Of a DNA stretch of 64,000 nucleotides, positions 38,165 to 46,781 are shown piece after piece. Below the pieces are notes generated by a model. That model searched no databases. It worked only from the letters and a program-made list of their open reading frames with translations, and had not been told where the DNA came from. Made by a program: the position numbers and the translations under genes. Position 1 is the first letter of the stretch. Every line of letters begins with the position of its first letter. This DNA is from JANYHF01 sp963732765 (GTDB taxonomy: Bacteria > Pseudomonadota > Alphaproteobacteria > Rhizobiales > Hyphomicrobiaceae): the NCBI GenBank assembly GCA_963732765.1, contig CAVTAS010000001.1, positions 62,001 through 126,000 on the forward strand, written 5' to 3'.

Positions 38165-39481
38165 ATGAACTGGGCATTGCTGGCATGGCTGATGCGGCCG
38201 CGAGCATCGATCGTGATTGGCGGCGCGGTCTTGATTCTCGCTCTGATCAAATTGACGTCCTTGTTGCCGGAAAGATATTACTTCCGGTTCTCGACGCTCG
38301 TCAGCTCCGAGGATGGTGCGTTCATCGTCGACCCGCCAGGCGTGACCGAAGCCAAGATGTGCGAAATCGTTCGACGGAACCAGGCATCGGACCCCAAATT
38401 CGCTGTCGAAAGCTGGCGCTGTCCAGCGTCGACCAACGCCAGGACCAGGGTCGCCTACGGTCCAGCGCATACCGATGAAATATACCGCGTCGTACTGAAA
38501 AACGACGAGACCTTACGGGGGGTCTTCGAGAGAATCGTGTCATCCTATTCGCCGCAGTTGGTCGTTCAGGATGAGCTGGACAAGGCACTCGCGCAGACGA
38601 CAGATTTGGCGAGCGCCAGCGATGCCGTGGGAAGACTCCTCAGCAAGTTACCGGACGATTTCGGCGAGCCCGAGCTATCGAACACATTCAACAGTATTTT
38701 CGGCGCGTTACCAGTCGATGGGCCTGAGGAACGCGGTTCGGGCAGTCCTGACGCCGCCGCTTTGAGCGACAAGGGCCGGAGCGCCATGCATGCGGCGGTC
38801 GACGCCACCAATGTGGCGATCAAAGATCACCAAGTTCGCATCAAGATCGCCGCCATGACGAAGAAGCAACTCGACAACATTGTCGCGTCAGCCTATTCGC
38901 GCGACGATGTTGCGCGCGGCGTTGCGAATTACTACTTAAGTCAAGTGAGCGATGCTTACTTGGTACAGCTTCGCAACAGCTTGAAGGCACAGGGCGTCGA
39001 TCCCGAGCGTGACAAGAGCGCAGTCGATTTTCAGCTGCGTTTGGCCGGATTGCAGAACTACGTCGTTTCGGTGGCTGTGCGATTGGCGCCTGTTCTGATG
39101 TTTGGCTTTCTCGCCGGAATGTTATTCGGCGTCAAGGAAATCGGGTCAATAGCGCTCGCAGGCGCCGTGGCCGCCTTCCTCCTGGTGTGGCCCGTCATCA
39201 CCCTGTGGGATCGGGTCGTCAGTTATGGCTGGCAAGACAAGCGGCCAATATTCATAGGCCTCTATGTTATATATGTTGTCTCGTTCTTCTTTGTGGCGAA
39301 GTTCGCGGCCGGAGGCGGGGCTATGCTGCATCGCTACCTGCCGGGCTCGGCCAAGACCGCAAGTTCCGACGCCGGGGCGAACGACGGTGTGTTGGTCGTC
39401 AGCGTCGTACGCGATCTCTTGGTCGGCTTAATCGTGAGCATGTTGTTCTATGTCGGCAATGCTCTTGCGCCACTTGCGTGA
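38165..39481 (+). CDS. Unrecognised membrane protein, five predicted TM segments
   Basis: A 438-residue protein with a TM helix at about 15-34, a soluble region of roughly 260 residues (about 35-299), and four TM helices near 300-322, 326-348, 361-384 and 408-432. The soluble part contains VVLKNDETLRGVFERIVSSYSPQ and a long helical stretch (SAMHAAVDATNVAIKDHQVRIKIAAMTKKQLDNIV), and has two Cys (CEIVRR, WRCPAS). No family is recognised. AGAGAGG lies ahead of the ATG. It overlaps the next gene by 32 bases, so the two probably form one unit. Codon choice looks less GC-biased than in its neighbours (many TCG/TTG/CGA codons), hinting at later acquisition. Confidence 0.75.
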   Translation: MNWALLAWLMRPRASIVIGGAVLILALIKLTSLLPERYYFRFSTLVSSEDGAFIVDPPGVTEAKMCEIVRRNQASDPKFAVESWRCPASTNARTRVAYGPAHTDEIYRVVLKNDETLRGVFERIVSSYSPQLVVQDELDKALAQTTDLASASDAVGRLLSKLPDDFGEPELSNTFNSIFGALPVDGPEERGSGSPDAAALSDKGRSAMHAAVDATNVAIKDHQVRIKIAAMTKKQLDNIVASAYSRDDVARGVANYYLSQVSDAYLVQLRNSLKAQGVDPERDKSAVDFQLRLAGLQNYVVSVAVRLAPVLMFGFLAGMLFGVKEIGSIALAGAVAAFLLVWPVITLWDRVVSYGWQDKRPIFIGLYVIYVVSFFFVAKFAAGGGAMLHRYLPGSAKTASSDAGANDGVLVVSVVRDLLVGLIVSMLFYVGNALAPLA

Positions 39482-40217
39482 TCATGTGACATCGCCGGTA
39501 CAGGCGGCGCTTTCTATCGCAATTGCGATCAGTGTTTCCCTGGTGCTGTTGATGGCAACTGAAATACTGTACACAACTGCGCGGCAGGATAGTCTGTTGC
39601 GAGCGAGCCAAGGCAACCCGAACCGACTCGCAATGGCGATCTTCGAGGCCAGAGGCGGTGGTCGGCGTCAATGCGCTGCGCAGGCGTTCAAACCAGAGGG
39701 CGATCTTGAACGGCTCGCCAGCGCCATCGAAGTCGCCGAAGGCTTTTTCAAGACAAGGTCGGAGCGCCTGGTCGAAGATGTGCTGGTTCGTGCGACAGTC
39801 GCGCTTGGACTGCCAATCCCCGACTTGTCGATTGGCGAAGGTCAGATCCGCATCAGTACCGCGCAGCGAGCGGCGTTGGCCCTGACGCCGGCAGACAGCC
39901 TCGACAGTCGGCCGCAGATCGCGCTGAAACTTCTTGATCAGTGCCAGAACCACGCTTACGCCATGCTTGTCCTGCGTTGGCTGGCTGACAAGAGAGACAT
40001 GAACCTTGCAGCCCTCAGACGATCCGATGTCGTCACGCTTGCTGCTGACTACAATGGCCAGCGCGTTCGTGTCCCCGAAGCGGCAGCACCTTCTGCGCAG
40101 ACCTTGTCCGCCGCCACCTATAATCTATTGGTCTATCATCTCTTTTACGACATTGCTTTCGGCGAGGCAACTGAGAGACCAAGCGGCTTCGCTTCAGCTC
40201 AAACCGAGACTAGGTAA
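39450..40217 (+). CDS. Unrecognised membrane-anchored protein with a possible lysozyme-like core
   Basis: A 255-residue protein with one TM helix (about 17-37, AALSIAIAISVSLVLLMATEIL) and a soluble region. AIEVAEGFFKTRSERLVEDVLVRATVAL is followed after a short loop by PDLSIGEGQIRISTAQRAAL. A Glu followed some 25-30 residues later by G-x-(G/M)-Q-(I/L)-x-x-(S/P)-T-A is the layout of lysozyme-like transglycosylases, but the similarity is short and the call is tentative. The ATG at 39450 or the second one at 39459 is inside the upstream gene; no clear ribosome site is seen, so coupled translation is likely. Confidence 0.68.
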   Translation: MSAMLLRHLRDHVTSPVQAALSIAIAISVSLVLLMATEILYTTARQDSLLRASQGNPNRLAMAIFEARGGGRRQCAAQAFKPEGDLERLASAIEVAEGFFKTRSERLVEDVLVRATVALGLPIPDLSIGEGQIRISTAQRAALALTPADSLDSRPQIALKLLDQCQNHAYAMLVLRWLADKRDMNLAALRRSDVVTLAADYNGQRVRVPEAAAPSAQTLSAATYNLLVYHLFYDIAFGEATERPSGFASAQTETR

Positions 40218-40441
40218 TTTGCGGCTCTCAGTACACCCTCAAGTCCCAGCCCTCCAGGCGCGCCTTCAGCTACAGTGCAACGTACAGGGAGTAAACGGCT
40301 GAGACAACCAGCGCGGTCGAGGCGACAACGTTGCGACACGCGGCTGGGTGTCGGGCAATGGCAGGACGCTATCGGGCAGTAAGGCAGGTCGATTGGAGCG
40401 GGACTGGTCGCAATTCAAATGGGCTTTGACACAGGGCGAAC

Positions 40442-41071
40442 ATGACCAAGGCGGGTGAGACGGAGGGCTATCGCGAGAGGCTGAGGGCGCGGGTGTTGCA
40501 GACGGCGGCGGCGATTGCCGCGAGGGAAGGGCTGGGTGGAATGCAAGCGCGGCGGATCGCCAAGGAGGCGGGTTGCTCCGTGGGCACCCTGTACAATGTG
40601 TTTGGCGATATCGACGGCTTGATCCTGGCCGTCAATGCGGCGACGCTTGCCGATTTGGGGCGAGTGCTGATGAATGTCGCCAAGCGCGCGGGCACAGGGG
40701 AACTGGAAGCGCGGCTGATGAGCCTGGCCGCGGCCTATCTGGATTTTGCGGTGGCCAATCAGCAGCGTTGGCGCACCGTATTCGAGCACCGCATGCCGGA
40801 TGCGCGGCCGCTGCCGGAAGCGTACGCGCAGGATCGGCGGCGCTTGCTGGCGCTGCTGGATGCACAACTGGAGTCAGCGCTGCCCGATCCCGCGCTGCGC
40901 TCCGACGCGGCCTTCGCGCTGTTTTCAGCCGTTCACGGAATTGTTCTGTTGTCGCTCGACGCCAAGCTGGGCGCCTTCGATCCCGAGCGCTGCGAACGGC
41001 AAATCCGCTTTGTGGTTGGCCATGTGGTGAAGGGCCTGAGTGGGGCGGGGCCGCAGATCCGGCGGATGTGA
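40442..41071 (+). CDS. TetR/AcrR family transcriptional regulator
   Basis: The 209-residue protein has an N-terminal helix-turn-helix: RARVLQTAAAIAAREGLGGMQARRIAKEAGCSVGTLYNVFGDIDGLIL, the standard TetR DNA-binding block. The rest is the all-helical ligand and dimer domain, with LMSLAAAYLDFAVANQQRWRTVFEH resembling the TetR_C WHG subfamily. The ligand is unknown. It is separated by about 220 bases without a gene from the membrane pair upstream, and is convergent with the small secreted protein gene downstream. Its target is not evident. Confidence 0.9.
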   Translation: MTKAGETEGYRERLRARVLQTAAAIAAREGLGGMQARRIAKEAGCSVGTLYNVFGDIDGLILAVNAATLADLGRVLMNVAKRAGTGELEARLMSLAAAYLDFAVANQQRWRTVFEHRMPDARPLPEAYAQDRRRLLALLDAQLESALPDPALRSDAAFALFSAVHGIVLLSLDAKLGAFDPERCERQIRFVVGHVVKGLSGAGPQIRRM

Positions 41072-41087
41072 GCGGCCCCGGTTCACG

Positions 41088-41453
41088 TTACTTCCTGCAG
41101 CAGCCGTCGATAACGTTCTGTCGACGGATGATCACGGCGCTGTAGGGGTACCTGGTGTCCGACATGCCGTCGCTGCAGCTTCTACCCGCGGCGGCTCTGA
41201 TCACGATCGTCACCGGTCTGCCTTTGTCCGAGGTCTGATAAACCCGCACAGTATCGGCGTTGCGATTCTGTGCGGTGCGCGGCGCGACGGACTTCAACGC
41301 TCGCTTGGGTCCGCCTGCCTCGTCGAACTTGATCGCACCCTTGCCGATTGTGAGCGACCAGAACGGCTCGGTACCGGTGCAGGTGAGCGCCTGTGCAGTT
41401 GTGGGGAGACCAAGGGCGATGGCGAAGAAGGCAGCATAAATCAGAGGTTTCAT
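41088..41453 (-). CDS. Small secreted protein, COG3650-like
   Basis: A 121-residue protein with a Sec signal (MKPLIYAAFFAIALGLPTTAQA). The mature part starts LTCTGTEPFWSLTIGKGAIKF and ends CSDGMSDTRYPYSAVIIRRQNVIDGCCRK. The EPFW block, the CSDGMSD block and the terminal GCC match the conserved parts of the COG3650 group of small exported proteins, sometimes fused to META or lipoprotein domains. No function is known. The cysteines suggest disulphides in the periplasm. Confidence 0.75.
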   Translation of the reverse strand: MKPLIYAAFFAIALGLPTTAQALTCTGTEPFWSLTIGKGAIKFDEAGGPKRALKSVAPRTAQNRNADTVRVYQTSDKGRPVTIVIRAAAGRSCSDGMSDTRYPYSAVIIRRQNVIDGCCRK

Positions 41454-41617
41454 GGGAACATCCGCAGCTGGAGGGACGGCGTCGGGACCTTGCGGTTCGC
41501 GAACGCCCGATGCCCAGTAGCCTCGCAGGGAGACTGAGTATCAGGCAATACTGCCAGTCTAACACTTGTACCCCATTCAACCGCAAGGGCAAAGGCAATA
41601 AGGTCCGGACGCCGTGT

Positions 41618-44600
41618 TCACTCCGCCGCCGCCGCTGTCGGTCTTGCCGCGATCTTCTCCTTCGCCAGCGCCGTCGCCGTCACGAAGTCGCTCTTGCCTG
41701 AGCCGAGCAGCGGGATCTTGTCAACCAGCAGAATCTCAGCAGGTACGGAGAGTTCGCTCATGCCCTTCGCCTTGGCCGCACGCATCAACTGCTCGCGTGT
41801 GGCCGTACTATCTGTACTGATCAGAATCAGGCGTTCGCCCTTCCTCGCATCGGGAACCGCAACAACCACGGGCACAACTTGCGGCCAAATCTCTGCAGCG
41901 AGCGCTTCCACTGCGGCCAGCGAGACCATCTCACCGCCAACCTTCGCGAAGCGCTTGGCGCGGCCCTTGATGGCGATGAAGCCGTCCTTGTCGACCGCCA
42001 CGATGTCGCCGGTGTCGTGCCAGCCGTCCGGTGGCGGATCGATGACGCCGGGCTTGTCGAACTTCAGGTAGCCGAGCATGACGTTCGGGCCGCGCACGAA
42101 CAGCCGGCCGCCGACCTCGATGCCTGGGACGGGATCGAGGCGCATTTCCATGAGAGGACTGAGGCGCCCGACCGAGCCTACGCGGTTGGCGACCGGCGTG
42201 TTGATGGCTAGGACCGGAGCCGTCTCGGTGACGCCATAGCCTTCCAGGATGCGTTGGCCGAAACGCTCCATGTAGACGTCCCGCGTGCGCTGCTTCACGG
42301 CCTCGGCGCCGGCAATGATCATCCGTACCGAGCGGAAATCGTAGGGATGCGCTGATCGAGCGTAGCCATTGAGGAACGTGTCGGTCGAGAACACGATGGT
42401 GGCGTTGGTCTGATAGATCAGTTCCGGGACGATCCGGTAGTGCAATGGCGACGGGTACAGATAGATCGGTGTGCCCGACGAGAGGGGCATGATCAGGCCG
42501 CCTGTGAGGCCGAAGGAGTGAAACACGGGCAGAGCATTGAACACCTTGTCTTCGGCGTTGGCGGGCACGCAGGTGAGCGCCTGCGCGACGTTGGCCAGGA
42601 TGTTGCGGTGGGAGAGCACCACGCCCTTGGGCATGCCTTCAGATCCCGACGTAAACAGAATAACGGCGGGCGACTTGGGGTCGGGCACAGCGCGCGGTTT
42701 GCCGCCGGCCATCAGACCACGGAGTTTATCGGCGATTGAGATAGTCGCCCGCACGTCTTCCAGGTAGACGGTCTTGACGCCCTCGCCTTCAAGTCGCGCG
42801 ACCATCTCGCCCAGGCGCGCCTTGTCGATGAAGGCGCGCGACGTCAGCACGGTTCTCACTTCGGCTGTTTTGCAAGCGGCGGCGACATTTATGATGCCTG
42901 CGGTGTAATTCAACATGGCGGTGATACGGCCGATCCCCTGCAAGGCGTAGAAGGTCACCACGACCCCGGCGGTGTTGGGCAGCAGCACGCCGACCGTCGA
43001 TCCCGCCGATGTCAGGGCCTCGAGTTTTGCGCCGAGCACTTGTGCGCTGGTTATAAGCTTTTTGTAGGTGAGGTGGGTACGGAGCGGATCCTCGATCATC
43101 ACCGCACCGACGTCGCGGCGGGCCTGCGCCGACACCAGGGCCTGGAACAAGGACTTGTCGATACTGGCGTTTTGAACAGCGCTTTCCACCATGATGTCGT
43201 TGAGCGCGGCGCCGGCGGCGCGGCGGCGATCGCGACCGCTGAGCGTGGCATCGAGCGTCAGTTTACGTGGCGGCAGGATGGTGACGCGGACCTTCGGGAA
43301 GGCCATCTTGGCGAGTTGTGTAATGCGCAGATAGGAAAAGGGCGTATGCTCGAGACCGTCGATCCGTACCGGGACGACCCAGGCATCCGCCTTGTCGGCA
43401 ATAAGTCCGGCGCCTTCGTAGACCTTCATCAGACCGGTGGTCACCGTCAGCCGGCCTTCAGGGAAAATCACCAGCGATTGGCCTGACTTCACGATGTTGA
43501 TCAGGTCGCGCGTGGCGAACGGCTTGGTTGGATCCATCGTGTGCGCATTGATCAGCTTAAGGAAGGGCTTCACCCACCAAGCCTCTGCGATGCCGCTGTC
43601 GACGGCGAACGAGGCGTGCGCGGGTAACAGCGCGTGCATCACCGGACCGTCCATCAGGCTGGTGTGGTTGGGTGTGATGACAGCGCGGCTGCCGGCGGGG
43701 GGGAGGTTTTCCAGGCCCTTCACTTCGAGGCCATAGAAGTACTTGAAGATCAGCATGGCAAAATCCTGCACGCCCTGGCGACCCCAAGCACGCAGCACAA
43801 GGAGCATCGCGGCGAGGTTGCCGAGGGCGGTGATCGCCAGGATGGTGGAGGTCGAGAAACCCAATGTTTGCAGGACAATCAGCGCGAGTGTCGCGGCGGT
43901 CATGAAGGCGGCGTTGAGTACGTTGACGCCGCCGATGACGCGGGCGCGGTGGTCGGCGACGGCGCCGGCCTGTACCGAGGCAAAGGAAGGGACGACATAG
44001 AGGCCGCCGGCAAAGGCCAGGCCAATGAGGTCCACGGCGACGTGCCAGCCGGTGATGGTGGCAAAGAAGTCGCCGATCGATAGTTCCGGCGCGACGGCCA
44101 CGGGAGCGGCGCCGGAGACAGCCCAGGCGAGGTCAAAGCCGAACAGGGCCATCAGCAATGCGCCTGCCGGCACCAGGGCCAGATTGGGGCGCAGATGGCT
44201 GAGGCGCGCAGCGACCACCGAGCCAACGGCGATGCCGATGGTGAAAAGCGCCAAGGCGAGGTTCGTCACTTCGGGCGCGCCGTTCAGCTTGTCCTTCATC
44301 ATGGCGGGAAGGAGGGTGAGGACGACGATGCCGACCAGCCAGAACCAAGAGACGATCAGGCCGCCGATCCAGCTCGGGCGATCCTTGCGAAGCTCTGTAA
44401 GAAGACGGAATGTAGAAGTGAGCGGATTGCGGTCGATAACAATGGTATTATCGCCTTTTCCGGTCGAAGGAATGGCATAGGCGGCGGCGACGCAGACAGC
44501 GGCGAAGATGAGGACGGCGGGCAACACCAGCCAATTGGCCGAGGCATGCGTGGCCGCCTCGCCGCCGGCAATGGTGCCGATCAGGATGGCGGCGAAGGTC

Positions 44601-45040
44601 GCGCCTTCCACCAGCGCGTTGCCGGCGGACAATTCCTCCGTCTTCAGATGATCTGGTAGGATGCCGTACTTGATCGGGCCGAACAGCGCGGCGATGATGC
44701 CGTAGCCGAGGATGGCGAGCAGGAGAATGACGGGCGACTGCATCAGGAAACCGATGCCGGCGACGACGGCGACCGGGATCTCGGCGAGTTTCAGCCGGCG
44801 TGCAATCAGCGCCTTGTCGAATTTATCCGCGAGCTGACCACCCAGCGCCGAGAGGAAGAAGAACGGCATCACCAGGGCCGCGCTGGCCAGCGCCAGCCAA
44901 GTCTCTTTGCCGTCGCCGCCCAGCCGATAAATGATCAGCATGCCGAGCGCAGTCTTGACAAAGTTGTCATTCAACGCTGAGAGGAACTGCACCACGAACA
45001 GTGGCAGAAACCGGCGGGTACTGAGCAGCGATGCGAACAT
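41618..45040 (-). CDS. Fused lysophospholipid transporter, acyltransferase and acyl-ACP synthetase (LplT-PlsC-Aas)
   Basis: The 1140-residue protein joins three activities for recycling lysophospholipids. Residues about 1-410 are an MFS domain like LplT (LPLFVVQFLSALNDNFVKTALGMLIIY). Residues about 430-620 are a PlsC acyltransferase with the HX4D motif in NHTSLMD and FPEGR. Residues about 640-1130 are an AMP-forming ligase with ILFTSGSEGMPKGVVLSHRN, GYGVTETAP and DGWHDTGDIVAVDKDGFIAIKGR. I start at the ATG at 45040 (MFASLLSTRRF) with AAGGGA ahead. The frame is open for 91 more codons but these look non-coding. E. coli makes LplT and Aas from separate genes. Confidence 0.93.
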   Translation of the reverse strand: MFASLLSTRRFLPLFVVQFLSALNDNFVKTALGMLIIYRLGGDGKETWLALASAALVMPFFFLSALGGQLADKFDKALIARRLKLAEIPVAVVAGIGFLMQSPVILLLAILGYGIIAALFGPIKYGILPDHLKTEELSAGNALVEGATFAAILIGTIAGGEAATHASANWLVLPAVLIFAAVCVAAAYAIPSTGKGDNTIVIDRNPLTSTFRLLTELRKDRPSWIGGLIVSWFWLVGIVVLTLLPAMMKDKLNGAPEVTNLALALFTIGIAVGSVVAARLSHLRPNLALVPAGALLMALFGFDLAWAVSGAAPVAVAPELSIGDFFATITGWHVAVDLIGLAFAGGLYVVPSFASVQAGAVADHRARVIGGVNVLNAAFMTAATLALIVLQTLGFSTSTILAITALGNLAAMLLVLRAWGRQGVQDFAMLIFKYFYGLEVKGLENLPPAGSRAVITPNHTSLMDGPVMHALLPAHASFAVDSGIAEAWWVKPFLKLINAHTMDPTKPFATRDLINIVKSGQSLVIFPEGRLTVTTGLMKVYEGAGLIADKADAWVVPVRIDGLEHTPFSYLRITQLAKMAFPKVRVTILPPRKLTLDATLSGRDRRRAAGAALNDIMVESAVQNASIDKSLFQALVSAQARRDVGAVMIEDPLRTHLTYKKLITSAQVLGAKLEALTSAGSTVGVLLPNTAGVVVTFYALQGIGRITAMLNYTAGIINVAAACKTAEVRTVLTSRAFIDKARLGEMVARLEGEGVKTVYLEDVRATISIADKLRGLMAGGKPRAVPDPKSPAVILFTSGSEGMPKGVVLSHRNILANVAQALTCVPANAEDKVFNALPVFHSFGLTGGLIMPLSSGTPIYLYPSPLHYRIVPELIYQTNATIVFSTDTFLNGYARSAHPYDFRSVRMIIAGAEAVKQRTRDVYMERFGQRILEGYGVTETAPVLAINTPVANRVGSVGRLSPLMEMRLDPVPGIEVGGRLFVRGPNVMLGYLKFDKPGVIDPPPDGWHDTGDIVAVDKDGFIAIKGRAKRFAKVGGEMVSLAAVEALAAEIWPQVVPVVVAVPDARKGERLILISTDSTATREQLMRAAKAKGMSELSVPAEILLVDKIPLLGSGKSDFVTATALAKEKIAARPTAAAAE

Positions 45041-45730
45041 GAAATAATCCCTTAAACGGAACATCAGAAAGCGGATTAAATTAAACGTGAGGTCAGGCGA
45101 CGGGGAAGGGAGGCGGGTGACACAGCGCTGGGAACCTGGAAAAGCGACAGGAAGACAGCAGTAAAACATTGAGAAAAATCGAGAAAAACCTGTAAAAATA
45201 CTGTAGGACGTGGGGAAATCCTGGACGATGCGGGACGTGGTGAGAAACTGCGGTAAAGCTAGAGGCCGCCTCACCATTTTTGCACTCAAGACTCTTGCGC
45301 ATTTTCGACCCACGCTAATCCAGTACAGTGAATGATTTATTATTATCCGTCATGATCGACTTGCGGTAGTCAAAGAGAAGTCCATAATAACATAATAAAG
45401 ATGATAAGTCGACATAATAAAACACCCTAGAGTTATTGGTCGTCTACTCGTTCTGTTTCACTTATGTCCAGACTGGTTACACGCGTGACCTCAACCCGCC
45501 CCGGGGCCGGCGATCGGAGCTTTCGCAGGCTTCTGGGTTGGCGCGTTGACCGATGATGAACATCGTTCACGAATGGCTATATGGCGATCGGTGCCAGCGG
45601 TTCAAGGGCGCTTCGTGCTTTGGGTTCACAAGGGGTTTCGGGTTCGCTTGGATTGGTGAATGGCAGGCCGCCGCATGGCTGGTCCCCCCCAATCGAAAAG
45701 GCCGACAACGCGTTGCCCCGGGCGGCCGCT
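45041..45730. other. 690-base gap upstream of the Aas fusion gene, no gene seen
   Basis: The stretch holds the divergence point between the Aas-type gene on the left and the end of the secreted-protein gene on the right. From about 45310 to 45440 it is AT-rich and contains CATAATAA repeats (listed separately). The open frame at 45041-45313 is the 5' extension of the Aas frame, with no family match. A short frame at 45553-45747 gives no recognisable product. Confidence 0.5.
45383..45420. repeat. Three CATAATAA repeats in an AT-rich patch
   Basis: CATAATAA occurs at 45383-45390, 45391-45398 (directly adjacent) and 45413-45420, with TTATTATT, an inverse-like partner, at 45338-45345. In DNA this GC-rich the cluster is unlikely to arise by composition alone. 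It lies 340-380 bases before the Aas start codon and could be a binding site for a regulator or a nucleoid protein such as IHF. Confidence 0.55.
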
Positions 45731-46666
45731 TCAATAGCGGTCGATGACCTTGCCGGTTTCGCGCACGATCTTGCCCTTGCCTTCCGCGAGGTCCACCTGC
45801 AAGCGCGTGTAGCCGGTGCCGCCGGTGCGTTTGGTGGCCGAGGCAACCTTGAAATCGTAGACGAAGGTGAGTTCGTAGACGCGGCCGGCGCTGCGTAAGG
45901 GGCGGATCGCGAGGGTGCCGGGCTGCAGCGTGAATTCGCGCGACGGCCAGCGGGCGTAGTAGTTCAGCTTGTCGCGCACGATCTTTTCCAATGAGGTGCC
46001 CTGCTTGCCGAAATAGTTGACCTTCGACGCATAGATGCCGCGCAGGACGTCGGGGCTGACATTTTCGCCGCTGAGGTAGAACTGGGTGACAAATCTGGCG
46101 AGGCGCGCTTCGATGTCGCTGGTGTTGGGATTTTTTGGCGGCTGGTAGGCGCTGACTTCGCCGTTGGCGTTCAACGTCGCGATGTCCGTGTGCTGAGGAG
46201 TGGCGTCGTCGCCATCCGTTGGTTGCCCGTCATCGGCTGCCACGGCGGCGCTGGTCACGCCCTCGCCGGTGCTCGGCACCGCGATCAGCCAGGCGTTGGA
46301 GAGCACCGCGTCGCCGGTATGGCGCTCGGGATCGGGGGCGTCGATGTAGCCGGCGATAATGATTTTTTCGCCGATCAGGCTGTCGAGTTTCTGCTCGCCG
46401 GCCGTGTCGCTGGTCAGGATCTGAACCGTGCGCACGCCGTCAAGCTGGATCGGTGCGCCCTCCAGACTGGTCGCCTCGGCGCAGGCGGGACGGGCGAGTT
46501 CGATCTGATAGCCCTTCAGGCTGCCGCCGGTCTGGCTACCAAGCCGCATCACTGTGAGTTGACCCTGGATCGGGCGCTTGCTGGCGAGACAGCGCGCCTC
46601 GGCGGCGGTCGCGACGGCGATGGAAACAAGCGCCGTTCCCAGGACAATGAGTGCTTTCGGGCGCAT
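45731..46666 (-). CDS. Secreted protein of unknown function with an NTF2-like C-terminal region
   Basis: A 311-residue exported protein: signal peptide LIVLGTALVSIAVATAAEARC, then a beta-rich region (QGQLTVMRLGSQTGGSLKGYQIELARPAC; GEKIIIAGYIDAP) and an Asp/Thr-rich linker. The C-terminal part is IEARLARFVTQFYLSGENVSPDVLRGIYASKVNYFGKQGTSLEKIVRDKLNYYARWP plus beta strands. That last block, helix-rich then strands with a WPSREF turn, is typical of NTF2-like domains found in bacterial periplasmic proteins. No function is assigned. I start at 46666 since the 50 open codons before it cross into the divergent promoter region. Confidence 0.72.
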   Translation of the reverse strand: MRPKALIVLGTALVSIAVATAAEARCLASKRPIQGQLTVMRLGSQTGGSLKGYQIELARPACAEATSLEGAPIQLDGVRTVQILTSDTAGEQKLDSLIGEKIIIAGYIDAPDPERHTGDAVLSNAWLIAVPSTGEGVTSAAVAADDGQPTDGDDATPQHTDIATLNANGEVSAYQPPKNPNTSDIEARLARFVTQFYLSGENVSPDVLRGIYASKVNYFGKQGTSLEKIVRDKLNYYARWPSREFTLQPGTLAIRPLRSAGRVYELTFVYDFKVASATKRTGGTGYTRLQVDLAEGKGKIVRETGKVIDRY

Positions 46667-46781
46667 GGGCGTGGCTCCAGGTTGGCTTGCAGAGTTGATT
46701 GGCCGGTTGTGCTCGACGGCAAAATAGCATCCAAATTGTGACTGCGCCATGATGCGCTGGTCTCCCACTGGAATTGCCCCG

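Noticed and set aside
45041..45313. N-terminal extension of the Aas fusion protein by 91 residues
   Set aside because: The residues do not resemble a transporter N-terminus, while MFASLLSTRRFLPLF at 45040 fits LplT-like proteins and has a ribosome site.
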